DNA of 64,000 nucleotides, from contig NC_089461.1 in NCBI RefSeq assembly GCF_029203305.1, positions 2,046,001-2,110,000 on the forward strand, given 5' to 3'. This stretch comes from Yamadazyma tenuis. Lineage: Eukaryota > Ascomycota > Pichiomycetes > Serinales > Debaryomycetaceae. The notes below the pieces were generated by a model that saw only the letters and a list, made by a program, of their open reading frames with translations, had not been told where the DNA came from and did no database searches. Shown here one piece after another: positions 16,213 to 24,707 of the stretch (the stretch's first letter is position 1; the number at the start of each line of letters is the position of its first letter). The position numbers were made by a program, and so were the translations under genes.

Positions 16213-17298
16213 CCCCCCCTCCTTCCAGCCTACTACCCAGCCTACCAGGTGTCTTCCATTCCTGGTATTCGTTAGTCCTCACTGTCCTATCAACCCCCAA
16301 AAAATGTCTTGTGTCTAGTTGCCCGCCTTAATACCTACCTGCCGCCTCATAACAGCTATATGTGCTCATATTAAAGTGGCTTTGATTTATTTTTTTTCCC
16401 AAATTTCACCGATGTAGTTTCACAGTTAAGAAGTGAACAGCGAGCTTTCGATTGTGCGTCGTGGACTATCCGATAGCGTGGTGTTACGAGCACCAAAAGT
16501 CGAATTACTTGGGCAGTAAACCCAAATGCCTCTTACAGTGTCACCGACTCATACAACCAGTGTCGACATCCCCTCTCTCTTCAAAATGATATAATATTCC
16601 GGTTTGAACAAATCAACATATCGGGAGCCGGTTCTAATAATAGTTGGGCTCTACTAGATGTAAGCCCATTGCGGGATGCCCCATCTCCTATCTGAATGTC
16701 GCATCACACCCGTCATATCAAATACCCTACAGTGACTAGCAACGTTACCCAGCACTCTCCCCTCTGATGAGCACAGCGCTCTATGACCGGCACAAGAAAT
16801 TTCCGGTTTTCAGTAGGAGATGACGCTTAAAAGGTTCATGGTACTGATGTAACCAGCATTTGACCTAGGGAATAATTTTCCACCTATCTTATCTAGACCA
16901 TTTGGATCTTCTTCGTCCACGGATTTTGGTCACAGCCTGTTATGAAGTTGCAGAGTAGATGGAGGCTGCAAAAAAGTACCAAATTGGACACGGGAGTGGA
17001 ACGAATGGATATATTGAAACAGGTCCTTGAAGGAGCTGGCTCCCATTCCAAGTTCCAGGTATATACCAAGAGAGTATAGTTTATTTACCCTCATTTGCTC
17101 AGACGAAATAGTCTACCAATATTGTCAAAGAAGTGGACCAATATCGAGTGCGACATGGATTTGCGAGGGGTCTAAAATATTTTTAGTCTAGTTCCCGTTT
17201 TTAGAGGATGCAGATCCATCGCATTTATTACAAAGGAACTAGTGACAAAGGATACTGGTACTACTATCAGCATCACTTTACTACGACCTCACAATTTC

Positions 17299-17376
17299 AT
17301 TGTTATGCCTCTACTATTTCTACCATTGTTATGCCTCTACTGTTTCTACCATTGTTATGCCTCTACTATTGCTACA
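17299..17376. repeat. 26 bp tandem repeat, three copies
   Basis: Units start at 17299, 17325 and 17351 with ATTGTTATGCCTCTACT. The first two differ by one base and the third by about two. It lies in the long gap upstream of RPP1. Confidence 0.9.
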
Positions 17377-17452
17377 ACTCTATTCTTACACTCCACCACC
17401 GGATGCAATCACCCAAAGCACTTCACTACAGCCCGTTTATTGCCGTGCACAC

Positions 17453-17515
17453 AAACCTTCTAAACCTTCTAAACCTTCTAAACCTTCTGAACCTTCTGAA
17501 CCTTCTGAACCCTCT
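17453..17515. repeat. 9 bp tandem repeat RAACCTTCT, seven copies
   Basis: Four AAACCTTCT units are followed by two GAACCTTCT units and a final GAACCCTCT, all in exact 9 bp register. Being a multiple of three, it stays open in every frame (for example KPS/EPS), but no gene surrounds it. Confidence 0.9.
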
Positions 17516-17738
17516 CATTCCTCCACCTTGGTAGCCAGACAACTATCCGTAGTGTTCCCGAGGTTTTTCCTAGATACGAAAACCGGTTTTCCCAACAATC
17601 GACTTAAGCTATGATATAATACCCTCCGGCACCAAGTACGCCTCATTCTCGATGTGCACCCCATAACATCATCCATTTAAGACAGGACTCCCATATCAAT
17701 AACAACAACAAAGATAACAAAACAACATCCCATTCGGT

Positions 17739-17880
17739 ACCCTAATGGCCGCGGGTCACAGCCCGAGCCCTACCGCCGTCCACGTGAAATGATTTTGTCA
17801 TCCTCGCGCACGACCACTATCAATCGTCCACGCACGACTCGCGATCCTCTGCTACAACAAAGTAGGTGAAAAAATTTTCA
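17739..17880 (+). promoter_or_regulatory. RPP1 promoter: Tbf1-type, Cbf1-type, GCACGAC and AAATTTT elements
   Basis: ACCCTAA (17739-17745) and CACGTGA (17781-17787, TCACGTG on the other strand) match the Tbf1/Cbf1 pair known to drive ribosomal protein genes in Candida albicans. GCACGAC follows twice (17808-17814 and 17832-17838). The near palindrome TGAAAAAATTTTCA lies at 17867-17880. All lie 70-215 bp upstream of the RPP1 ATG. Confidence 0.65.
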
Positions 17881-17950
17881 ATCGTACCATACTAAGAATT
17901 AGTCTGCAAACTGCTTAAATTGATTAAGTTCTAGTTATACTCCTAAAATT

Positions 17951-18274
17951 ATGTCTGTTGATACCAGTTTGTCCTACGCCGCCTTAATCTTGGCCGACTC
18001 CGAAATCGAAATCACTGCTGAAAACTTGTTGGCCTTGACCACTAAGGCCAACGTCGAAGTTGAAGGTATCTGGGCTGACATCTACGCCAAGGCCTTGGCC
18101 AGCCAAAACTTGAAGGACTTGTTCTTCAACATCTCCTCTGCCCCAGCTGCTGGTGCCGCTGCCGCGGGAGGTGCTGCTGCCACTGGTGCTGCTGCTGAAG
18201 AAGCCGTCGAAGAGGAAAAGGAAGAAGAAAAGGAAGAATCCGATGACGACATGGGATTCGGTTTATTCGATTAG
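17951..18274 (+). CDS. RPP1A: 60S acidic ribosomal stalk protein P1
   Basis: P1 pairs with P2 on the P0 platform to form the GTPase-activating stalk of the large subunit. The 107-residue protein has the helical dimerisation domain ([19 protein letters not shown], then [17 protein letters not shown]). An Ala/Gly hinge, an acidic stretch ([14 protein letters not shown]) and the invariant C-terminal MGFGLFD that contacts elongation factors follow. The [18 protein letters not shown] start identifies P1 rather than P2; the split into P1A or P1B follows from synteny. RPP1-RPL13-RPS16 have the same order and relative orientation as YDL081C-YDL082W-YDL083C in S. cerevisiae. Codon choice is strongly biased, as expected for high expression. 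Confidence 0.95.
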   Translation: MSVDTSLSYAALILADSEIEITAENLLALTTKANVEVEGIWADIYAKALASQNLKDLFFNISSAPAAGAAAAGGAAATGAAAEEAVEEEKEEEKEESDDDMGFGLFD

Positions 18275-18546
18275 TCAATAGTGTAGATAGTAATATAGAC
18301 CTACCGCTAGTGAGTGAAGTAGAAGAATTGTAAGGACTTTATAAAGGCTTTATAAATGCAGGTACATTAAAAGAATTGTACAGAATCCAGATTACACTAG
18401 ACAAGTTTGTTCACAACCCCATCACCATCCTACAGGTCTCACAGAATGCGATATACATTAACTACACCCTTCAAATAACCATACTATTAATTAAAAGGTA
18501 TATCTACACAAGAACTATCGTATAAATAAGGCAAACTTCACCCCAT

Positions 18547-19155
18547 TTACTTCTTCTTCTTATCAGCTTCAGCTTCAGCCTTGGCCTTAGCTCTCTTTTC
18601 TCTGATACCCTTGTACTTCTTGTCGGATCTGGCCAATCTCAAGGTTCTGTAAGCACTTTGTTCTGGTACTTCAACGGCTCTTGGGGCAGTTTCAACTGGC
18701 ACTTGAGCAATTGGGAAAGTGGACTTAATGGAAACATCGGCGAATTTGGCAATTTCTTCCTTGGTGGTCTTCTTGTCGAACAACACCAACTTAGACTTGT
18801 ATTCTTGTAATCTGGCAACATTTAAGTCGTAGATTTCGTCACTTCTGTTAACTCTTCTGTGGTCAACAGAGATTCCAATGGTTCTGGCGTATTTTGGAGT
18901 CAAACCAACGGCCTTGATTTCAGCCAAGGTGAATCCTCTACCTGCTCTCAATTTTCTGTTGTATTTGACAGTTGGGCATCTGACAACGGGTTTTAAAGAG
19001 TCAACTGGCTTTGGAGATTCTTTGGCAATCTTTTGTAATCTGGCGGTTCTTCTACCAGCCTTCTTACCGGCTTGGTCGAAGTGGACCTTGACTCTTTCTT
19101 GCCAGTGCTTTCTGAAGTGATTCTTTAAGATTGGTAAGTTCTTAGCAATAGCCAT
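18547..19155 (-). CDS. RPL13: 60S ribosomal protein eL13
   Basis: The 202-residue protein aligns with eL13 from end to end: [21 protein letters not shown] at the start, then [33 protein letters not shown] and the tail [21 protein letters not shown] followed by a lysine-rich end. It is uninterrupted from the ATG at 19155, whereas S. cerevisiae RPL13A/B carry an intron near the start. It shares a 656 bp divergent region with RPS16. GTGAAAAATTTT on its strand (19194-19205) lies 39-50 bp upstream of the ATG, and a GCACGAC motif (19256-19262) about 100 bp upstream. It converges on RPP1 with a 272 bp gap. Confidence 0.97.
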   Translation of the reverse strand: MAIAKNLPILKNHFRKHWQERVKVHFDQAGKKAGRRTARLQKIAKESPKPVDSLKPVVRCPTVKYNRKLRAGRGFTLAEIKAVGLTPKYARTIGISVDHRRVNRSDEIYDLNVARLQEYKSKLVLFDKKTTKEEIAKFADVSIKSTFPIAQVPVETAPRAVEVPEQSAYRTLRLARSDKKYKGIREKRAKAKAEAEADKKKK

Positions 19156-19811
19156 CTTGTATTATGTTGTAGGTATTGGAATGATAGTAAAAAAAAATTT
19201 TTCACTCGAGTGTTTTATGAGAGTGAGTGCGCGAACGAGGAATCTGCGAAGTGTGGTCGTGCGAAGGCTGGCCCCAGCACTTCCTCCCCGTCCCACCCAG
19301 AATATAGTGTAAATAGATATTTGGGAAGGTTTCAACTCTGCAAAAGAAGTCTGTTGATTGTTTGGGTGTATTAGTTGTATATCATCATCTTCCTCTCCTA
19401 ACATCATAGCAGAAGTGGCCAAAATACTAACTATTCTCTCATTTGCAGCAGTGCGATACTTGAATGGGAAAACGCAGTCACAGAGTTGCCCTCTCTTCGC
19501 TGGCGCGGTGGGTCAGAACTACCATCATCTATAAACTTCCTCTCACACAACCGAGATTCACATAGATTTCACAGCCTTCATCTTCCCACTTCATAGATAT
19601 CATCCCCCTTTTCCGATTCTCCATAACTCCAAAACACCCATTACTAGTACATCCTCTCCTCCACCGACTACCTTCAAGCCCTGCACACATCCGCACTACC
19701 AGATTCACCAACCACGAGCGCGCACACGACCGGCCTCCAGTCCCCAAACCCTCAACTGCGACTACAGAAAAAAAAAATTTTCACCTTTCAACTATACCAA
19801 TAACATTAAAC
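19156..19811. promoter_or_regulatory. divergent promoter RPL13/RPS16
   Basis: Each gene has the same element close to its start: GTGAAAAATTTT for RPL13 (19194-19205, minus) and AAAATTTTCACC for RPS16 (19774-19785). A GCACGAC motif points toward RPL13 (19256-19262). No clear ACCCTAA or CACGTG site is present, unlike RPP1; the nearest is AACCCTCAA near 19748. A lone intron-end-like TACTAAC...CAG lies at 19425-19448. The RPS16 side is pyrimidine rich. Confidence 0.6.
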
Positions 19812-20240
19812 ATGTCGACTCCATCAGTCCAGACTTTTGGTAAGAAGAAAACTGCCACTGCTGTTGCTCACATCAAGGCCGGTAAGGGTTTGATCAAAGT
19901 CAACGGTTCTCCAATCACCTTGGTTGAACCAGAAATCTTGAGATTCAAGGTGTACGAACCATTGACCTTGGTTGGATTAGACAAATACCAAAACTTGGAC
20001 ATCAGAATCAAGGTGTCAGGTGGTGGTCACGTTTCCCAGGTGTATGCCATCAGACAAGCCATTGCTAAAGGTTTGATTGCTTACCACCAAAAATACGTCG
20101 ATGAAGCTTCTAAGAACGAATTGAAGAAGATCTTCACCGCTTACGACAAGACCTTGTTGGTTGCCGACTCCAGAAGAATGGAACCAAAGAAGTTTGGTGG
20201 TCGTGGTGCCAGAGCGAGATTCCAAAAATCTTACCGTTAA
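19812..20240 (+). CDS. RPS16: 40S ribosomal protein uS9
   Basis: The 142-residue product is complete and strongly conserved: [19 protein letters not shown], then [31 protein letters not shown] and the C-terminal [14 protein letters not shown] whose final arginine reaches the decoding centre. It is one uninterrupted frame, although S. cerevisiae RPS16A and RPS16B both contain an intron inside the first codons. Codon usage is highly biased. A tRNA-Pro gene of opposite strand lies 320 bp downstream. Confidence 0.97.
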   Translation: MSTPSVQTFGKKKTATAVAHIKAGKGLIKVNGSPITLVEPEILRFKVYEPLTLVGLDKYQNLDIRIKVSGGGHVSQVYAIRQAIAKGLIAYHQKYVDEASKNELKKIFTAYDKTLLVADSRRMEPKKFGGRGARARFQKSYR

Positions 20241-20559
20241 TCACTTTCCATCATATTACTCATTATATTATAAAATAGGCGGGATTTTGAGCCACTTACA
20301 CATAATAATTTGGATGTAGGTCAATAGCTGTATATGTCCATGTACAAATAATTATTGTCACGAGCTGTAGAATGTTGGGTTGCAGGTTTGTAGAGTATTG
20401 GTGCAAATATGATAGATTCGTTTTGACATCCTTTGATGCAAATGACGAGTTTTTTTCCTCGAATATATGGAACTACACGAAGAAGTGTAACTGTCAAAAG
20501 GCACAGGCAGTATGCTACTGACTGATTCAAATGACTGGAGCTTATCAAAAAAAAATGAA

Positions 20560-20662
20560 GGGGCGAGCTGGGAATTGAACCCAGGGCCTCTCGCATACTT
20601 GATCCTGGAGCTTTTAAACTCCGAAACCCAAAGCGAGAATCATACCACTAGACCACACGCCC
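20560..20662 (-). tRNA. tRNA-Pro (UGG) with intron
   Basis: Read on the minus strand, the 5' end GGGCGTG can form the acceptor stem with CTCGCCC. D-arm, T-arm (CCTGGGTTCAATTCCCAG) and anticodon stem CTCGC/GCGAG are all present. The anticodon TGG lies in CTTTGGG. A 31-base intron (20596-20626) interrupts after position 37, as in S. cerevisiae tRNA-Pro(UGG). The mature part is 72 nt plus CCA. A run of nine T on the transcribed strand (plus-strand A9 at 20547-20555) ends the unit, fitting a Pol III terminator. Confidence 0.95.
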
Positions 20663-21238
20663 CACTGTTATGTATAATTGTTTGTAGGTTTTTGAGGCAA
20701 AACGAGCAGTTGGAAGAGACTAGGGATTGTAAGTATAGGCCTTTGTTAGGTTTTCTCGTAGCTGTTGAGGTACCTACATTCTTTTCTCAAAACTTGATAC
20801 TAGAAAAATGGTTGCAAATATCCTTTTTTGTTCAAACAAGATGCTATAGCATCCACTTAACTTAACGAATACCAGCGTATTACTTGATGGAGTTAGTCTA
20901 CACAAGCTTATTATATTACTCTGTCCGAAGGCTCCTTTGATATTCATACCCTGTCATGAAGTTAAGAGATATGAAGTTTCCGTGTATTAGTGGTGCGCAC
21001 TGATATGTATACCAGCCCTAATTCACTAAACATACGTTTGTCTCTAAGCCAGATCTCCGGCCAAACCATACACTTCGCTTACACTGAACTTTGCTTAGTT
21101 GAATTCTCACCCTTTTATGTCTTTCCCAGCTCTTCATTTGAATGTTTTTCAATTTTTGCAAACTTCAAACCTCTGGCTGGATATCTTCTCAACCAAAATG
21201 TCGCGCTTTACAAGATCTTTATTGTATATGTTCTCCTA

Positions 21239-24133
21239 ATGGTTTGGATCGATTCGTTAGAACTCCTGTCCCCGTTGGCCACCAGCGAGGAAGTTTTGGA
21301 GATCATTGACATGCGCTACACGTCGTTCATTGCAATTCTCACTCCCAAATCCATTATAATTGTTCACGAATCAACACTTCTCCCACTCGCGATCCACACC
21401 CGAACTCAAGAATCTATTGAACAACATGGCTCCAACAAGCGGGTCAAGACCAAGAACCTCAATCTAGGGGTTAAGATGTCGCGGTTGAACATCTTCAACT
21501 TGTTTCTCGTCACCAGCCAAGACTATCTCCTTATATATCAGGTTCATATTGATCCCACTAAATCGGTCTTCGAAGTATCTGATAATGATAACATCACTCT
21601 CCAGAAACTTTTGCCTGTCAACTCCAATTCGGAGCGGTTCAGCTTTACGAAGATGTTGAACCTGGTGACCCGTTCGTTGGGTTCTAACCATATCAATCTT
21701 CAAAATCTTGAAAGTTTCAACATTCCGGTGGACGAGCTTGCCAATTTTAGTATTGAGTACGTGAGACTCTCCGTGTTCAAGACTATTAAAATAGGAATTG
21801 GAATCTCGAAGTTCTGGTTGAAGTCCAACAGCCACAATCTCTTTGTATATAGAGACAATTTGATTCAGGTCATCAACATCAAGACTTTGAACAACGAGAT
21901 TTGCAACTTCATTGAGTTCAGCTGGTTTGACTCCCAAACTAAGGATATTTGGTATAATTACAGCTTCAATTACTTTATCATTGCTGACATTCTGAATGAG
22001 CTATGGTTCATGAATGTTGGTGAGAATGAATTGAACCCAGAAGGACACAAGTTGGGTTTAAACTTGGAGATTAACGACTTGAAGTTTAACCCTGTCTACG
22101 AGGTGGTTCTTATCAAATATAGAACCCGTGATGGTGATACACGCTTGGGTTTGTTTAGACTTGATGGGTGCTTGAGGAAAGCCACCGATATCCAGATCTC
22201 CGATTGGACAGACTTCCGTTTCCAATGGTCAAACGACGGAGAGTTCTTTATTGTTTTGGATAACAAGGGACGTTGGTTCATTTCTTCCAAGTTTGGGAAT
22301 ATCACCACTGACACTGAGATTCTTTCAAATGAAATCAACGAAAACTATCTTTCTGCTACTCAGCTTTTGATCTCTTCAAACGATAACTCGGTGTTGTTAA
22401 TCAAAGATGACCAAATCCATAAAGTCAATTTGGTCAGACTCCTTAGTCAACAAGACTTGATAATCACGTCCCCTCATTATTTTTCGCTAGTCGAGTCCAA
22501 TAAGTTGAGGAACAAGCTACTCAAGTATCCGTTATTATCACACTTCAAATATTCTGGTCTTGCCAGCTCAAGCAAGGCTAAATTAAAGGTGTCGAAAAAC
22601 TATGTGAACCAGTTTATAATCTCTTGTGGAGACAAGTTATCGGTTTCAAATAGATACAAGAATGCTGAAGGTGACTATAATCATCTTATTTGGTTCAATT
22701 TCAAAAATTACTTTGTGGAAACCCTCAACATCACCAACCACGTCAGTTTCAAGCAGTTTTTGATCTTAATCAACAGAGCTACTAAGGATTATGGAGGCAA
22801 AGACAAGTTGGTAGATGAGTTGGTCATAATCAACTTGAAGGATTCAGGTTTTGCTCAAGGTGGGCTGCCATTTCCATTTGATTCAGACTTGTTCATCTGG
22901 AGGCACGCTTTGGAGACGATTTTGACATTTGAGTTGGTAGACAACAAGTTGATTATTTTGGACTCTCAGTACAAGTTATTTATCTTTGAGTTGTTTGATG
23001 GGTATACCAATGCAAGTGGTAACTATTATGACTTTTACATGAAACAGAGCAAGACGATCGATTTTACGAATATGAAAGATAAACTTGCCTTGAGCAAGAT
23101 CACCAAGATCCAGATGATAGACAACTTAAACTTCTTGATTCTCCTCAACAATGGAGAGTTTTATATTCTCAAAAACCAGTCTAATAAGATCCTTCTCACC
23201 AGTTACTTTCAACTTATTCAGGTACAAAGCTGTATTGAAGAGTTTCGTATCAATGACATCACCATCAATGAAGAGATGATCAAGTATATATACTTGTTCA
23301 AAGGCAACCAACTCCTCATATACAACTTGACTCATCTTATAGACTTGATTTTTGAACCGGTCGACTTGAATCCACACGATGGTTTGGATGAAGAAGAAGT
23401 CACCAGTCAAATGAAGTTGATCAAGCCAATAACCATTGAACTTGAAAACTTTCAACCTTTGAAGATCCACAAAACCTTGGACTCCATCAACTTGATTGGG
23501 CTCCAGGACTTGATCCTTAATGATAGCTTCATCAGGGTTAAGCTCAATACCAAGTTGATTCTCAATAACTTGGTGGAATTCGATCTTCTCAACGCTACAG
23601 AAGTCAGGATGATCCACACAAAGTTTTCCAGCTTCAGCCAGTATACCTACTGTCTCGAGCTTCTTCTTTTCGACTATCTCACTAAAGAAAACCCCCTTAT
23701 TCACTCCTTGCTCGATCTCATTAAGCTCGCCGATAACTACGAGCTGATATTCATCAACTGTCTCCGGAAAATAGAGTTCAAGTACTGGTCCAACTTTTTC
23801 AGAATCCTCAAGACTGACCCGTTCAACTTGATGAACAAGTTATTGGACTCCAATAATGTCCAGCTTGGCTACAATTTCTTGATTATATACTTGAACCTAA
23901 AGCTGGAGGAAGAAACCGAAAACTCATCGGGTTATCTCGACAGCAACGACGAAAAAATCATATTGAGCTTGATTGAGAGGCTAGTTAACATGTGTTACTG
24001 GGATTGGTGCTTCGAATTGTGTCGGTTCATAAAGTTGTTGGATCCATCCAGCAGACTCTTGATTCGCATTAGAGATACGGTTGGCAACAAGTCGTCGCAC
24101 GCAGCACAACTTGAAAGTTCGCGCAAATTTTAA
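21239..24133 (+). CDS. RIC1: Ric1, subunit of the Ypt6/Rab6 exchange factor
   Basis: Ric1 with Rgp1 activates the Golgi Rab Ypt6 in endosome-to-Golgi recycling. I start at the ATG at 21239 because its product (MVWIDSLELLSPL, then FIAILTPKSIIIVHESTLLPL) lines up with the family N-terminus; the open frame continues 83 codons upstream to 20990 without conserved content. The resulting 964 residues form a long beta-rich N-terminal part (WD-like, e.g. FRFQWSNDGEFFIVLDNKGRW) and a helical C-terminal RIC1 domain ending WDWCFELCRFIKLLDPSSRLLI. It is close to the S. cerevisiae length. The gene ends only 35 bp before the next ATG. Confidence 0.9.
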   Translation: MVWIDSLELLSPLATSEEVLEIIDMRYTSFIAILTPKSIIIVHESTLLPLAIHTRTQESIEQHGSNKRVKTKNLNLGVKMSRLNIFNLFLVTSQDYLLIYQVHIDPTKSVFEVSDNDNITLQKLLPVNSNSERFSFTKMLNLVTRSLGSNHINLQNLESFNIPVDELANFSIEYVRLSVFKTIKIGIGISKFWLKSNSHNLFVYRDNLIQVINIKTLNNEICNFIEFSWFDSQTKDIWYNYSFNYFIIADILNELWFMNVGENELNPEGHKLGLNLEINDLKFNPVYEVVLIKYRTRDGDTRLGLFRLDGCLRKATDIQISDWTDFRFQWSNDGEFFIVLDNKGRWFISSKFGNITTDTEILSNEINENYLSATQLLISSNDNSVLLIKDDQIHKVNLVRLLSQQDLIITSPHYFSLVESNKLRNKLLKYPLLSHFKYSGLASSSKAKLKVSKNYVNQFIISCGDKLSVSNRYKNAEGDYNHLIWFNFKNYFVETLNITNHVSFKQFLILINRATKDYGGKDKLVDELVIINLKDSGFAQGGLPFPFDSDLFIWRHALETILTFELVDNKLIILDSQYKLFIFELFDGYTNASGNYYDFYMKQSKTIDFTNMKDKLALSKITKIQMIDNLNFLILLNNGEFYILKNQSNKILLTSYFQLIQVQSCIEEFRINDITINEEMIKYIYLFKGNQLLIYNLTHLIDLIFEPVDLNPHDGLDEEEVTSQMKLIKPITIELENFQPLKIHKTLDSINLIGLQDLILNDSFIRVKLNTKLILNNLVEFDLLNATEVRMIHTKFSSFSQYTYCLELLLFDYLTKENPLIHSLLDLIKLADNYELIFINCLRKIEFKYWSNFFRILKTDPFNLMNKLLDSNNVQLGYNFLIIYLNLKLEEETENSSGYLDSNDEKIILSLIERLVNMCYWDWCFELCRFIKLLDPSSRLLIRIRDTVGNKSSHAAQLESSRKF

Positions 24134-24168
24134 CCAACCAAAATCTTCTAAAAACAAATCACATCTCC

Positions 24169-24537
24169 ATGACGTTGGCAACAGAATTCGCTGAAACCAC
24201 CAAGAGGTCGGCAACCAATGCTGAACTCAGAAAACGTGTGATTCACTTGTACCGGAAATATATGAGATATTCCAAGGAAATGAGTGACATTTACGAGTTG
24301 GATATGCCTGTGTCCAACGTCAAGACCAAGATTAGACAAGAGTTTGAAAGACAGAGATATGTCAACGATTTGGGAGTGGCCAACGTGTTGTACATGAAGG
24401 GGCAAATGGAGTTTCAGGAGTTGAACAATTTCTGGAAACAACAGTGTCATGTTTTGAGATACTTTGATGACCAGACCGAGCCTGGCAAGATTGACAAAAA
24501 TGACTTCGTCACGAACTTCTTGAGAGGAAACAACTAG
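24169..24537 (+). CDS. mitochondrial complex I LYR subunit (NDUFA6/B14 type)
   Basis: This 122-residue LYR-motif protein matches the accessory complex I subunit NDUFA6 (LYRM6; NB4M in Yarrowia). That subunit binds the mitochondrial acyl carrier protein on the matrix arm and is needed for ubiquinone reduction. The LYR tripeptide is in VIHLYRKYMRYS. It is followed by KIRQEFERQRYVNDLGVANVL and KGQMEFQELNNFWKQQCHVLRYF, which correspond to the second and third family helices including the W-KQ-HV-R-F block. Its presence shows the organism has proton-pumping complex I, unlike S. cerevisiae; NDUFA9 at 38886 agrees. It begins 35 bp after the RIC1 stop, so its promoter must lie largely inside RIC1. 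Confidence 0.88.
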   Translation: MTLATEFAETTKRSATNAELRKRVIHLYRKYMRYSKEMSDIYELDMPVSNVKTKIRQEFERQRYVNDLGVANVLYMKGQMEFQELNNFWKQQCHVLRYFDDQTEPGKIDKNDFVTNFLRGNN

Positions 24538-24707
24538 ACACGATACTGCATTAGTAAGAAAATACACACCCATGAATAGATATAAACACTGTAATTATTA
24601 CATTTATATTCAACAAACATAGAAGACCCTCTTAACTCTACGACTTCTAACTCAAGAAAAATTCAAAAATAGTATAAAACCGACCACTAGAAACTCTAGA
24701 TTTAAGC

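Larger units (their letters stand above)
15911..17950. other. 2 kb divergent intergenic region, glucanase/RPP1
   Basis: This is the longest gene-free stretch in the window. The glucanase side has its TATA element, G-tracts and a tandem 12 bp duplication (16189-16212). The middle (about 16300-17200) shows nothing I can identify: no tRNA, no known small RNA and no convincing frame. The RPP1 side has two short tandem repeats and then a recognisable ribosomal protein promoter from about 17739. Frames across the repeats produce low-complexity peptides and I do not count them as genes. Confidence 0.6.

Noticed and set aside
16760..16850. CTGATGA followed by GAAA, suggestive of a hammerhead ribozyme or a box C/D snoRNA
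   Set aside because: The bases between do not form stem II, the flanks do not pair, and the C box lacks the required purine.
17208..17614. Overlapping open frames of 70-108 codons upstream of RPP1
   Set aside because: They are produced by the 26 bp and 9 bp tandem repeats, have biased composition (KPS/EPS, repeated Tyr/Leu) and exist in several frames at once.
19162..19510. Leftward open frame running over 100 codons between RPL13 and RPS16 (includes MMLGEEDDDIQLIHP)
   Set aside because: It looked protein-like for a stretch, but it lies across the RPL13 promoter, has no ATG for its first half, and its Asp run comes from a simple ATC repeat. I recognise no family.
21198..21286. Alternative RIC1 start with a short intron (ATG at 21198, donor GTATATGT, acceptor TTAG)
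   Set aside because: The intron would be under 60 bases with an imperfect branch site. The unspliced ATG at 21239 already gives the expected family N-terminus.
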